From positions 3,800,001-3,864,000 of the forward strand of contig JAOTOL010001644.1 of assembly GCA_034440575.1 (NCBI GenBank): a stretch of 64,000 nt of DNA. The letters are read 5' to 3'. A program made the position numbers and the translations under genes. The stretch is from Imbricaverruca yamaguchii. Taxonomy: Eukaryota; Arthropoda; Thecostraca; Neoverrucidae. Below are positions 24,101 to 33,151 of the stretch, in pieces (within the stretch, counting starts at the first letter, position 1; every line of letters begins with the position of its first letter). The notes under the pieces were generated by a model, which worked only from the letters and a program-made list of their open reading frames with translations, did not search any database and was not told the DNA's origin.

Positions 24101-27100
24101 TGCATCCACATATTGGTGATTTGTGGTGTGGCTTACCCAACACAACGGGCCACACCTCATAGTGAGACCCTAAGAGAGTTGCACAATTCGCGGACGACAG
24201 CACGCGAGTACCATCTCACCCAGTTCCTTAACCGGTTCCTCGTGCCGCTGATATACAAGGCTATAATACCATGTTAGTGAAGGAAAATACAGAAGGAAAC
24301 AAAAGGCAACAGCCGGCTGTAGCACGGTTCACATTCGCTTGGAGTTGCGGCGCCGCAGGACGTACTGAGCTGTTGGTCAGAGCAGTGTAGATGGTGTCCA
24401 TGACGGCGCTCATCTCGGCCAACTTGGTGTTGATGAGCGGGCTGAACGGACCCGCTAGGTGGCCGATGTGGTCCAGGCCGAGGTAGTGCAGGATCAGCAC
24501 ATCCCAGTCGCGCCCCGCCAGCTCCGCCCGCAGGTGTCGCGTCACGTTATCGTCCACCTGTCGGGGCAGACCGCCGCAGGACTCAGCAGGGGTCACGCCG
24601 CAGTCTACCTCCTATGGTGAGTGGGAGGTAGACCTCATCAGCCTCATTGCCTCATCAGCAGTGAGGCCAACAGAGGTCACACTATCGTGTACTGAATGGT
24701 GGACCACCACCAGCAGTGGGGTCAACAGAGGTCACACTGTCGTCCACTGAATGGTGGACCACCACCAGCAGTGGGCTCAGTGGGGGGGGGGGTCACGCCG
24801 CCGTCTGCCTCCCTTGGTAGACCCTCATCAATAGTGAGGTCAACAGAGGTCACACAATCGTCTACTGAACATGGTAGACCACCACCAGTGGGGTCAACAG
24901 AGGTCACGCCATCGTCTACCTAACATGTCAGCCCACTGTCAGTAGTATCATAGTCACCCATGCTACACCGGGCACATATGCACCTTGCAGTCGTCACAAA
25001 CAAAAGCCAGCTCAGGAAACTCCCGAAGACCGCAGCACATTGTTAATGGTCTTGGGATATGTTCAAAGTCTCCAAACTGGTCTTTTACAAGCCAACTGAC
25101 CCACGTGCATACAATTCCGGTCTTTTTACGTGGCTTCGAATGCGTTTTGACCGGAATCCAGTCGGGTCCGGTCATAGCAGCCTGGCCAACCCAGGGTCCG
25201 AAAATATTTGGTATCTGCTACCTCTAGTCCACACTCGTCCAGACATTCCATACCGGCACTCTCATCGCCGGATATTCCACCAAGACCACCCAATGACAAG
25301 GGCGTTCACTCAGATCACCCTGACGCCGAAGAGGCCACCCAGGTCACCGACCTCAGTGTAGTCGTTGACGAAGAACGAGTGTGTGCCGTCGTGTCGGACG
25401 AAGTGGTCGGGGAACAGACGCAGCCATGTGTCGTCGCCGTAGAAGACGACGCGGCGCCCGGCGCGCCGCAGCTGCCGCACCACGCTGTCCTGCGCCAGCT
25501 GGCCGCCCTCATAGTTCCGCAGGATGTCGAGGAACTCGGGCGTGGCGCCAGTGGTCAGCGCCTGCAGCAGAGCGCTGGTGACAGGTGACGGGTGACAGGC
25601 CGCCGAGACGACCTCCCACACCACACTCCCAACACTGCGACATGTATACATCATAACATAGCATAATATGACCTCATGTACTGGAAATGCAGTGGTCAGG
25701 TGCGGTTGGGGTGGATTCAAAGATTATGACTGGAGAAAACTGTCTGAAGGGGCATCATTCCCCAGATGGATCCAATGAATGAGAATTTAAATGGTATGGG
25801 CATACTTGAGTGTTCCTGGAGGAGTGACTTTTTCTAGTCAGAGGCACACCACCTTTCCATGGAGGGATAAATGAGCACATGTCCTGCCCCTTCTTGGATC
25901 CGCCCCTGAAATGTGAGGCAAAATAACTGCCACTGATGATAGCATCAATTATGCATTTAAATGGTTTCTAATATGTGATGTATTCAACATAATATGAGCC
26001 ATGCCATGCTAACTGTTATAATGCTACCATTTCTGTAACATTAGTAAGATATCATTATCATATTTCTGATAATATTAGTCCAAAATTAACTTGACATTTT
26101 CATGTTGAGCATCATATGATGCTAGCATAAAAACGTCAAGTTAGTTTTAAGCATCAAAATTGCAAGACAACTTATAGTTGACCATGACAAATATGCATAA
26201 ACAAGAGGAACAGTTGAGCAATCTCTACTAACTTACTTTTATTCTTGGAAGGGTGACTGTAGGAGGCTCAGCTAAAGCTGTGTATGTTCTGACATGTTCC
26301 ATTTCCTCCCACTTAGTGATAAATGGAACTGCATCTTTTCTTGCTGCAAATTCAGCTCTAAATGCATCAATGATCATCCAAACCAGCTTTGGCGATTCAT
26401 CTTCGTAGTCTACACTAGAAGCAGTAGATATAATTAGGCAACACCAGGATTAAATGCACTCAGAATAATCTATATTCATGCATGATTAAATAAGCAATAA
26501 GATATTCATGCATGATTAAATAAGCAATAAGCATCCAACTATGCAATTTTCAACTAGTTCTAAGCAAATTATCAGTTTATTATAGTCCATAAATATGCAA
26601 ACATGTAAGCAAAACAATGAAAATGTCCCTTATGCATAACATCTGTATCATACACTGTACATAAAACATTCACCAATAGAACACAGATCATGTAATTTAA
26701 TAGGAGTCATTCTTGGGAAGCAAAAATGTAGTATTTCACTTTTCAATACACACATTCAAAATTAATGAAAACTGAAAAATATAGAATCACTTCAAGATAT
26801 AAGAAGCAAATAATGTAATCAATTTTACCAAGGGTCTCTCCTAATTTCACATTTGGTGCAAAATGCTCCTTGTTTGAAAGGACCAGATCTAAAGCATTAT
26901 CATATCCACTTAAAGCATTCACAGGTGTCAATGATTAGCAAAACGTTTTGCAGCTTATGCTCCAGTTAACTAAGGTTGATGATTAGTTGATCTTTCAGTG
27001 GATAATTTCTAAACAATTATTTTATTTTAAACAAATCAGCATGCAAAACCCTAAACTAACCTAACATAACCTAAGCTATTTTATGCCCAAGCTATCAGCT

Positions 27101-27449
27101 AAATATTTCATAGCCTAAACCTCAACCATTTTAATAGAAAAAAAAATATTCACAAAAAAATCCTTCTTTTGTTCATAATTTACAACAGAAGCCTAACCAA
27201 ACGTAACTGAGCCAAACCTGTGTATGCTTACAACCTTTTGTACACTTAATGGAGGTAAAGTATGTGTAAAACTTGTCTCGTGGTTATCCTAAACTGCATT
27301 AATACCCAAATTTCCACCTACCTGTGATGTACATTCGAATCCATGTCATCCCAAGGTCTGGGAGAAGGGAAGTATCCTTTACTAAAAACCAAGCACCCGA
27401 TGATGTACGCCACAGAAGACAAAACGGGATAGCCAAGCAATCCTACCAT
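12861..27449 (-). CDS. PIGG: GPI ethanolamine phosphate transferase 2 (PIGG), complete 11-exon gene
   Basis: Join, in transcript order: 27449-27322, 26414-26237, 25561-25352, 24557-24366, 23729-23595, 23039-22832, 21680-21508, 20848-20603, 19779-19069, 18586-18429, 13065-12861. The exons total 2544 bp, or 847 aa plus stop, with every phase matching. PIGG adds ethanolamine phosphate to the second mannose of the GPI precursor in the ER membrane. An N-terminal signal anchor (about residues 4-22) precedes an alkaline-phosphatase-type lumenal domain with metal and nucleophile motifs IIDAFR (Asp59), [10 protein letters not shown] (Thr97), [10 protein letters not shown] (Asp201/His205) and CGDHG (Asp248/His249). 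A hydrophobic multi-pass half follows from about residue 395, containing the family signature [16 protein letters not shown] and ending near [13 protein letters not shown]. Human PIGG is 983 aa; this one has shorter loops. Exons 1-2 are AT-rich, exons 3-9 GC-rich. Confidence 0.95.
14251..14284. repeat. Perfect 14-bp inverted repeat with terminal CACGTG
   Basis: Arms CACGTGGTCTGACG (14251-14264) and CGTCAGACCACGTG (14271-14284) flank a 6-base spacer. Each arm begins or ends in the palindromic E-box CACGTG. It could form a cruciform or a strong RNA hairpin. Confidence 0.9.
15000..18035 (+). mobile_element. Decayed non-LTR retrotransposon ORF2 (LINE relic) with nested insertion
   Basis: Fragments appear in the correct order on the plus strand. 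Endonuclease pieces come first ([20 protein letters not shown] at about 15240; [15 protein letters not shown] at about 15530), then the endonuclease-RT linker ([20 protein letters not shown] at about 15690). The start of the RT domain ([16 protein letters not shown] at about 16415) and the C-terminal RT region ([15 protein letters not shown] at 17437) follow, then a [12 protein letters not shown] tail near 17940. Frameshifts and stops are scattered throughout. The core RT with its FADD box is missing, and 16.58-17.37 kb looks like an unrelated insertion. The 3' end runs into the (TA)n tract at 18038. The clade is uncertain (Jockey/I/CR1-like). Confidence 0.8.
16580..17370. mobile_element. Unclassified insertion inside the LINE relic
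   Basis: The LINE homology breaks near 16.56 kb and resumes near 17.40 kb. Both edges carry a similar GGGGG-n-GAAGACCCC motif (about 16596 and 17333). The interior is AT-rich and resembles the GACTTGACCT-containing repeats at 45-46 kb. No transposase is seen. Confidence 0.4.
18038..18111 (+). repeat. (TA)n microsatellite
   Basis: An almost pure TA dinucleotide run at the 3' end of the LINE relic. Confidence 0.97.
18429..18586 (-). CDS. PIGG: PIGG exon 10
   Basis: Acceptor GGTTGCCAG, donor CGCGG|GTTAGT. Encodes [17 protein letters not shown], the conserved GNSN-VDISAG motif of the PIGG/PIGO group, then a membrane helix. Confidence 0.93.
19069..19779 (-). CDS. PIGG: PIGG exon 9 (main transmembrane exon)
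   Basis: Acceptor TTTGTTCTGCAG, donor ATG|GTAAAC. 237 codons with several hydrophobic helices. It contains [38 protein letters not shown] and [13 protein letters not shown], each matching the PIGG family order. Confidence 0.95.
19900..20622 (-). repeat. 55-bp minisatellite in PIGG intron 8 carrying copies of the exon 8 donor
   Basis: About 13 copies of a 55-bp unit (plus-strand landmark GTCAGGATATCCAGTGAGGC). On the gene strand each unit contains CACAGTCACAGGTCAGTGG, identical across the real exon 8/intron 8 junction at 20603/20602. The array begins at that junction and fills most of the intron towards exon 9. Confidence 0.95.
20603..20848 (-). CDS. PIGG: PIGG exon 8 (membrane segments)
   Basis: Acceptor GTTCACCAG, donor TCACAG|GTCAGT. 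Eighty-two codons of Leu/Ala-rich membrane sequence with two probable helices ([15 protein letters not shown] and [12 protein letters not shown]). The donor and the preceding bases are the seed of the 55-bp intronic array. Confidence 0.8.
21508..21680 (-). CDS. PIGG: PIGG exon 7
   Basis: Acceptor CGGATGCAG, donor ATG|GTAAGG. Encodes the helical region before the first multi-pass helix: [19 protein letters not shown] (human LSSSATRHDL-like). The split codon G|AC with exon 6 fits. Confidence 0.88.
21720..22290. repeat. About 44-bp minisatellite with 175-bp higher-order unit (PIGG intron 6)
   Basis: Degenerate units of the form ACTCGGGGCTCGGGGTGCAA plus CACCAGTGACACCAGTAA. A 175-bp block of four sub-units starting AATGAATGGGATCGAG at 21960 repeats almost exactly at 22135. 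The array begins about 40 bp upstream of the exon 7 acceptor. Confidence 0.9.
22832..23039 (-). CDS. PIGG: PIGG exon 6
   Basis: Acceptor GTCGCATCAG at 23040, donor GTGGGT at 22831. Encodes [20 protein letters not shown] and the VPVPAESVG segment (family: ALGLPIPKDSVG). An in-phase AG 27 bases inside (exon start 23012) would delete nine residues; the outer site aligns better with the family. Confidence 0.85.
23040..23280 (-). repeat. Copies of the exon 6 acceptor edge in PIGG intron 5
   Basis: On the gene strand, a roughly 80-bp segment that includes TTGTCGCATCAGGTGGACCG and the following GGGAGGTACGTCAG is repeated two to three times upstream of the true exon 6 start (23039), with increasing divergence outward. 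Confidence 0.75.
23380..23594 (-). repeat. Degenerate copies of the exon 5 donor edge in PIGG intron 5
   Basis: On the gene strand, the real junction GGACACCCTCAG|GTGGGTATC is followed by diverged echoes such as GGACATCCTCTGATGGGTACC, AAACGCCCTCAGAG and GGATACCCTTTGGTGG at roughly 65-70-bp spacing. Only the first keeps a usable GT. Confidence 0.55.
23595..23729 (-). CDS. PIGG: PIGG exon 5
   Basis: Acceptor CCCATCAG, donor CTCAG|GTGGGT. Encodes [20 protein letters not shown], with the DH metal ligands, and ends AYTGHPQ. Confidence 0.93.
23940..24030. repeat. 31-bp tandem repeat in PIGG intron 4
   Basis: Three copies of CTTGATAGGAGTGCAGAGTC plus CTATTC. Confidence 0.9.
24366..24557 (-). CDS. 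PIGG: PIGG exon 4
   Basis: Acceptor CCCCGACAG, donor TCA|GTACGT. Encodes [13 protein letters not shown] then [15 protein letters not shown], the second metal-site motif. The first 17 bases of this exon recur in the array just upstream. Confidence 0.93.
24590..24930 (-). repeat. Minisatellite of exon 4 acceptor-edge copies in PIGG intron 3
   Basis: About six units of 53-61 bp. On the gene strand, several contain CAGTGGACGACAGTGTGACC or a near variant. This mirrors the true junction GACAG|GTGGACGATAACGTGAC at 24557. The array lies directly upstream of the real acceptor. Confidence 0.85.
25352..25561 (-). CDS. PIGG: PIGG exon 3
   Basis: Acceptor CTCTGCTGCAG, donor GAG|GTCGGT. Seventy codons from [10 protein letters not shown] to FFVNDYTE, including [16 protein letters not shown], typical of the PIGG/GPI7 lumenal domain. 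Confidence 0.93.
26237..26414 (-). CDS. PIGG: PIGG exon 2 (first catalytic motifs)
   Basis: Acceptor TGCTTCTAG; donor GTAAGT. It encodes [14 protein letters not shown], carrying the metal-binding Asp, and [11 protein letters not shown], carrying the presumed Thr nucleophile. It joins exon 3 (ALTTG) in phase 0, exactly as in the family consensus. Confidence 0.93.
26743..26931 (-). mobile_element. CR1 endonuclease fragment in PIGG intron 1
   Basis: The minus strand reads [20 protein letters not shown], closely matching the LDLVLTNEENFVQNVNVGET segment of the CR1 element at 33-37 kb. It is a short dead relic. Confidence 0.75.
27322..27449 (-). CDS. PIGG: PIGG exon 1 (start codon, signal anchor)
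   Basis: ATG at 27449-27447. It encodes 42 residues and part of codon 43: a hydrophobic membrane anchor then [13 protein letters not shown], which aligns with the FLRGFFPAP region after the anchor in vertebrate PIGG. Donor GTAGGT at 27321-27316; the split AG|T Ser codon is completed by exon 2. Confidence 0.9.
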
Positions 27450-27652
27450 GTTGTCAGGTACTTGAAAAGAACTTAAGATGATCTCGATTACATCTTAAGG
27501 CTCGTGATATTCTTACTTTTCGATGTAAACAATTAATTGTCACAATTGCGCCAGAATCACAAATTTTCCTATTTCAAAGCAGTGGCTGTGAATATCTTCT
27601 AAAATTTACAACTTCCAAATTTAATAACTTCTAAAATAGCTTGGATAGGAGG

Positions 27653-27826
27653 CATTGCGTGAGACGAAATGTACGACCCTCAATATACCAGGAGGTGCTG
27701 AATCACTCCTGACGATGGCCCCTGGCCGAAACGTTGAGTAATATAGCATAATCCCTAACGCTACTTTTGATGTAAACTCAGCACCTCCTGGTATATTGAG
27801 GGTCGTACATTTCGTCTCACGCAATG
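27653..27826. mobile_element. Penelope-type foldback fragment: perfect 49-bp inverted repeat
   Basis: The arms at 27653-27701 and 27778-27826 are exact reverse complements, separated by 76 bp. The loop holds a hammerhead ribozyme motif of the kind found in the terminal repeats of Penelope-like elements. No reverse transcriptase is nearby, so this is a solo terminal fragment or a non-autonomous derivative. Confidence 0.7.
27696..27748 (+). ncRNA. Hammerhead ribozyme motif (type I, Penelope-like)
   Basis: The catalytic core CTGACGA (27709-27715), a stem II of GGCC-CCT-GGCC (27717-27727) and GAAA (27728-27731) are followed by CGTT. Cleavage is expected after 27735. Stem I pairs ACTC (27705-27708) with GAGT (27736-27739), then TGCT (27696-27699) with AGCA (27745-27748) across an internal loop. 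Stem III would be the very short AC/GU type known from Penelope-element ribozymes, which tend to act as dimers. Activity is not shown. Confidence 0.7.
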
Positions 27827-28079
27827 TCTAAAACCCAGGAGCACTTAAGAGCCATTCTTCGTTATATTAAACAATGGATAGGAGGCGTTCATGTTTTCCA
27901 AGTATATAATTTTAAAATAGAATGCTACCTTTCAAATTCGACGTTGCCTTCCAAATTGATGCATATATTTCAAATTAAACGTTAATTAAAAAATATCGGA
28001 AGTTAACTTCGAAATTAGAAGTAAGTTTTTTTTAATTGGAAGTAAAATTCCCAAATTTGAAGTGAACTTCAAAAATTGG

Positions 28080-28310
28080 AAGTGAACGCCGAAAGCAACC
28101 CGGATAGGAGCCAAACCAAACCTAACCTAACCTGGTCTAAACCAGCCCAACCTAACCTATCTCGTCCAACCTTACTACCTCGTCTAACCTAGACCATCCT
28201 AACCTAACCTATAGGTTAGGCTAGGAGGGGCTACAGCTATAGGTAATAGGATGGGCTATTCAGATATAGCTGAACCAATCCTAGCCTAACCTAACCTATG
28301 CTAATCTTCT
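28080..28310. repeat. CCTAA-rich interstitial repeats
   Basis: Short runs of CCTAACCTAACC and the inverted TAGGTTAGG meet around 28200-28220. This resembles the arthropod TTAGG telomeric motif in degenerate form, mixed with AACTTCCAA-type low-complexity sequence on both sides. Confidence 0.5.
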
Positions 28311-28568
28311 AACTTTTGGAAGTTAACTTCCAATTGATCAGCTAACTTTCAAATTTTTTAAATTAACTTCAAAGTTGGAAATGATAAACTTTGGGGATAT
28401 ATGAGCGCCTCTAGAGCATTGACCTATATATATTAGCTGGACATACCTCCAGACTTTTCACAAAATTCCCATGACAGCGCGGCACAGGGGGCAGTGTTCG
28501 AGCCTTATCGGTATTCCACGCCTTTGAATTTCCACATGGTCTCTGTGTCGGACAGTTGAAGGCGAAAA

Positions 28569-28801
28569 TTGGTGAAATCGTGTTGTGCATGGGGTTGTTC
28601 CAAGCGTCTTGGTAACCGGAGCGATTCCGGGAATCAAATTTCGTTCCATCTGCAAGTGGAACGAGAGCTGCTAAATTTTGATAAATGTGAGGGTAGCTAC
28701 AACTCTAAGGCCGAACAGCTGCGCCAAGCTATGCGACATTATCCGGCCTGGTTGTCATTGGGTCGAAATATGTCCCCGTTGAACAAGAAAGCACGGGAAA
28801 G
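28569..28801 (+). pseudogene. THAP-like zinc-finger exon
   Basis: Opens MVKSCCAWGCSKR then NQISFH, the C-x4-C and ISFH pattern at the start of THAP DNA-binding domains, and ends at a donor GTAAGC. The expected downstream C-x2-H and AVPTIF box are not visible, so the domain is incomplete or continues in exons I cannot place. It probably belongs with the P-element-like fragment at 29.8 kb. Confidence 0.5.
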
Positions 28802-29803
28802 GTAAGCAAGGAAAACAGTATGTCCATATTTACTACAATAAAGCCATCGTCCAACATTTTGTTTCGTTTTCTCTTGCTACAAGAGGGCAACGTTTGTCAT
28901 GCTTACAGAATGGCTCTATGGTGATGTGAAATCGGGTCCAGCACATACGTCGATATGAAGCTAGATGTTCAGAGGCAGTGATAATGAGTGAAACTTGCTA
29001 ATTTGTCGGAACTTTTTGTCCACAAAATATCATTTTAACCATAAAAATCTGAAAACCAGACACTGAAAATGAAGGGGCTGAATTATTCCCAATCCCGCGG
29101 CCCACCGGCGAAACAGTGTGGGCGGCGCCATTAGCCGTGAATGTGCATAAAGTGTGTCGTGAACCAACCAATAAACAAACAAGAAGGGGCTGAATTCCTG
29201 GGATTATTTTGGCGGAACGGTGCTACCCCTCTATCCTTTCCAAGTGTCCAGAGTCCCTAGTTTGTCCCCTTCCGCCAATTTCGAAACCGTGCAATTTGCT
29301 TACACCCATGCAATTTACTCACCAATATCTCTATCCATGACAATCAGTACTTATTCTTCTGATGCAGTAGGTACCTACCCGGCCGAATTCCAAACAGCAA
29401 TAACAGAAGAAACATTCCGACACTCGCGTCTGACGGCAGAGCGCGGCAGACAACTTCAAATATTTATAGTTGCCTGCCACAGACGTCGCCGACGTCGATG
29501 AAGCTACTAAATCAAAATCGCTATGGCTAAAGCATTGCGTGACGTCATCCATTTGTGCTGTGACGTTAAGGGCTCCGGACGTCGCTAACGCCGGGTTCTG
29601 CTCAATTCTGTGCGGTTCTACTGGGCCATGCTCAGTCTTGCCATCGCCACGATTTTTTTTTCTCGGATTTCTGCCGCGTGTAAACAGGCCCTTATCTCAA
29701 CATCAGCCACGGGGAACTGCGAGCACACGACAGCAACGACCACGATCTGCTGGACATTCGGCGTCCAACGCGACAACGAGTTCAGGAGGGCGAAAGAAGG
29801 CCG

Positions 29804-30118
29804 ATGTCAGCAGTCGTACAGCACGGCCTGGAGACGGGAGATAGCTACTCTGCATTTGTGTGGAATTGTGCCGGGTGCATCGCTAGGTATGTATGTCGTA
29901 AACTGATGGAGGAGCGTGGTGTGAAATGTGCTGCGTGCGTTGGAGCAGTGCTGAGCAATGAAGAGGATCGTCCACCGTCCGAAGTCATGCATCCGATGAA
30001 CTTACGGGACAAAGGAGGCCTCGTCCCTTCAGCGTCCACGTACTGTGTTGTCATGTCGGCTGAGCGGCACTTTGCCGCACTAAAGAACTGCGGTGAATCG
30101 CTCAACTCTCTAATCTAG
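29804..30118 (+). pseudogene. P-element/THAP9-type transposase C-terminal fragment
   Basis: The open frame contains CIARYVCRKLMEERGVKCAA then MNLRDKGGLVPSAS. This matches the layout AGYVxRKL...CxxC...LxNxGGLxxPS near the C-terminus of P-element-like transposases and THAP9. The catalytic RNase H region is absent. With the THAP-like exon about 1 kb upstream it suggests a remnant or a host-recruited THAP/P gene. Confidence 0.5.
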
Positions 30119-30279
30119 CATTGGAATATGCATATGTAGATATCCCAAAGCGAAATGAGAGATCCCCCAATGTGCTAGGGAGTTCAAATTCTTATTTTCA
30201 GATTTGACATAGAAAATGACAACATTAGCAGGGTACCAAACTGGGCGTCACTTTGTACTAAGCTAACGGGAGCCAGTGG

Positions 30280-30502
30280 CCCCTTCACTCATTTATTTCG
30301 TCATCTCACTAATTGATTCTCCCTCGCCCCAAGCAGAATATGCATGGATATGGATTGTGGCTTTACGAGGCACTCGGCAGCTGATGCAAGATGGCGTCGC
30401 CTGCCTCTCACCTCTCAGGAAGTGCGGGCATCGCGGTGAATCGAACCCCGTATCTCCGGCGTGCCAGACGCTCAGCGTAACCACTAAGCTACCGACGCCC
30501 CC
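30280..30502 (-). mobile_element. tRNA-derived SINE
   Basis: Read on the minus strand from about 30500, the head has an A-box-like GGTAGCTTAGTGGTTACGC and a B box GGGGTTCGATTCACC, with a tRNA-like anticodon region between. It then runs into an unrelated body towards 30280. The acceptor stem does not close, so it is not a tRNA gene. Confidence 0.7.
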
Positions 30503-31980
30503 CAAGCATACTGAAGCTTAACCATTGATCATATGAGCATATACTATATCAAATGGCTTTCGGGGCAGCTTCGGCCACCAAAAATATCCTTTGCCCCTCA
30601 CCCCACAAATGAACACCCATAGTACTAAGTCATGGGGTTCTGACCACGGCCGGCTGGGATCTCCAGCGATGTACCCAGGGCACCTCGCGTTGGGTCTCTA
30701 GCCATGGTTCGGCAAGGAGGTCAGAGAGGGTCGCGCGCACATCGTATCCCATGTTATGTGAAAACATGGGAGGCTGCTGACTGAGCCAACATTACGGGGC
30801 CTGGGCCCGACACTCTAAGGTAAAGAAATGAATCGACACCATTGTCAGATATCCGCTTCGGTAAGGCTCGTCAAAACCTCGTGTCTTTCCCACTTGATCT
30901 GGCCCTGATTTTGCGCTCAAACGTGTTAAACAGCTATGTACGTCCAGACGGACATTTTTTAAGTTCATGCCCTGTGGGTATGGTGGCGCCGCCACCGCCA
31001 GTCGGGAACGGGCGTGGGTCACCCGCGCCACGACAGTTGCCGGCCTAGCTATTTACAGGCCAATGCTCCATAGAGGCAGCATCCAGCAGCACCTTGGTAT
31101 GGTGGCGTTTACCTTGTGCTCATTGGTCCGTCAGAGATATAAACGATAAGGTGTTGAAAAACAAGTCATGGATGACAACAAGTATGATAAAATAAATATA
31201 CCCCATGACATTATAATGTCATTGGGTACGTTTATTTTATTTATACTATTTGATTAAATTATAATTTAGTCCCAATCAGTGTTGTGGTGTTGTTATGGTG
31301 TTATGGTGGTAGTGTTATGGTGCTGTTGCATAACACGCTTGCAGCAACAAGCGCCGATTGTAGCTATATTAATGTCGCGGAGTACATTTGTATTGTCATG
31401 GATTCATTTGTGCTTTGTTTTCAATATATTATCATGTGTAGATACAGAAAGCTGCCCCATAACAGTATTTCAGCTGACATAGCTGCTTGTTGCTGGAGCT
31501 GTCTGAAGAAGCATCTGGCTGCTGCCAACTTCATGGACATGTGCGAACGATGATGTTGTTGATTGAAGAACTAGGAAGTTGTATCGATGCGGGGGTGGGG
31601 AAGGGGGAAGTGTTGAATTCCGGGAAATTATCGATGATTCAAGGGCATTTCGGGGTTTTGTTTCACAAACACCAGGGGCCGGCTTAGGGAGCGTCACTAG
31701 AGATTTTCCTCGAGGTACTGGTGGCAGTTCCGATTCAGGACCGCTTCCAGGATTGTGTGGCACGTTTGATGAGACGCCGGTTCACGGGTTTCACCAGTTA
31801 TCTCCAGAGAATGGTAGAGGTCCTTCCACACGCCACGTAATGAATATAATGTGTCAAAGTTAGCACTAGTTAATCTAGTATGCTCACAATACAGCTATCG
31901 ATTTGTGAGAGCCAGGGTGTCAATTTTTGTAAATCCTTGAAGGGGGCAGCACATGAAGGCAGTGGGAGAGCCTAAATCAA
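30503..31980. other. Anonymous intergenic DNA
   Basis: Small open frames (for example 31470-31763) match no family I know. Possible interspersed repeat pieces lie at 30.6-31.1 kb. I see no gene. Confidence 0.4.
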
Positions 31981-32004
31981 TGGGGGGATACTTCGCATGT
32001 GTTA

Positions 32005-32280
32005 AGCCCATAGCTCAGAAGTTGAGCACAAATTGCCCGGCCACCAAACCATTATGTATGTATTTGAAAAGCCCAGGGCTCGGAGGTGGAGCATAAATTG
32101 CGTTGCCACCCCACCAAACAATTATGTCCGTATTTGGGGAGCACATGGCTCAGAGGTGGAGCACAAATGGCCGGGCCGTCCTTCCATTATGTCCATATTT
32201 AAAAAGCTTGTGGTTCGAAGGTGGAACACGAATTTCCGGGACGCCCAACCATTATATACGTATTTGGAGGTACCCCGTAT
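32005..32280. repeat. About 67-bp diverged tandem repeat, four copies
   Basis: The landmark GCTCAGAGGTGGAGCACAAA (with variants) recurs near 32012, 32079, 32148 and 32213 (periods 65-69 bp), each followed by a CCATTATGTnCGTATTT block. Confidence 0.85.
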
Positions 32281-33151
32281 TTCGCTTGTTGGATTTTTTT
32301 GATCACGTAACCTCTCCTTCGGCAAGAATATCTTTCTGTTCTCGGATGCTGTCCTCAGAAATACAAGCATATCTGCAGTACAATTCGTGCTGTGTTGTGC
32401 CCTTCCATGGAATTCGTGCTCTTTCTTATTCTTTGTGTCATTCAGTTTTCATCCAGTTCATCAAATATGATGCATTCGACTTGATTAGATCGCTAGCAAT
32501 GTCCCCGAAGTGCATTGGTCCAATGTATAGTTTGAACACGGGATGCTTTACAGGCATTTTCTTCGCGAGGGTCATGAAGTAAACCTAAGTAGACAAAGAA
32601 GCTGCCGAATAAATATATCTACCCGAACAGTATAGCGCGTCTATAAAGTGAGGGCACTGGTTATCCTCCCCCCCCCCCCCCAACAACAACAACAGCAACA
32701 AACAAGTGAACAGGTAGTCTCGCAGAAGAGACTGACAGAAGCAGATCCTCGGTACTTCGAATTACATAGAAAGCCGTTAAACTGAAGCCATATAAATATA
32801 CAACCAAGCACACACTTTCGGAAGACGCTAAGCTGCTCAGACAACTTCACCAACCAAGTTTAGTTTTCTGATCATAAAGTCATAAAGTGTTAAGGCTTAA
32901 TAAGGGCCACAAGGGCCCATCTGGGTCAAGCCTGTCTAGAAGATATTAGAAAGTGCATGTTCACACCTATCAATTCCAAACCCATGCAATCCCTCCACCT
33001 GTGCCACCACAGCCAATCTCATCAGTATGACATCGCAAAGGAAGTTGCCAAATCCACTGCTAGGTACACCCCATATAGTACAACATAATACTAGCATAAT
33101 GTTATACCCTATATAGCTAGTGAAAATACTCAATATCCCATGCATCACAAG

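Noticed and set aside
30425..30500. tRNA gene on the minus strand
   Set aside because: A and B boxes are present but the acceptor stem does not close and a SINE body follows.
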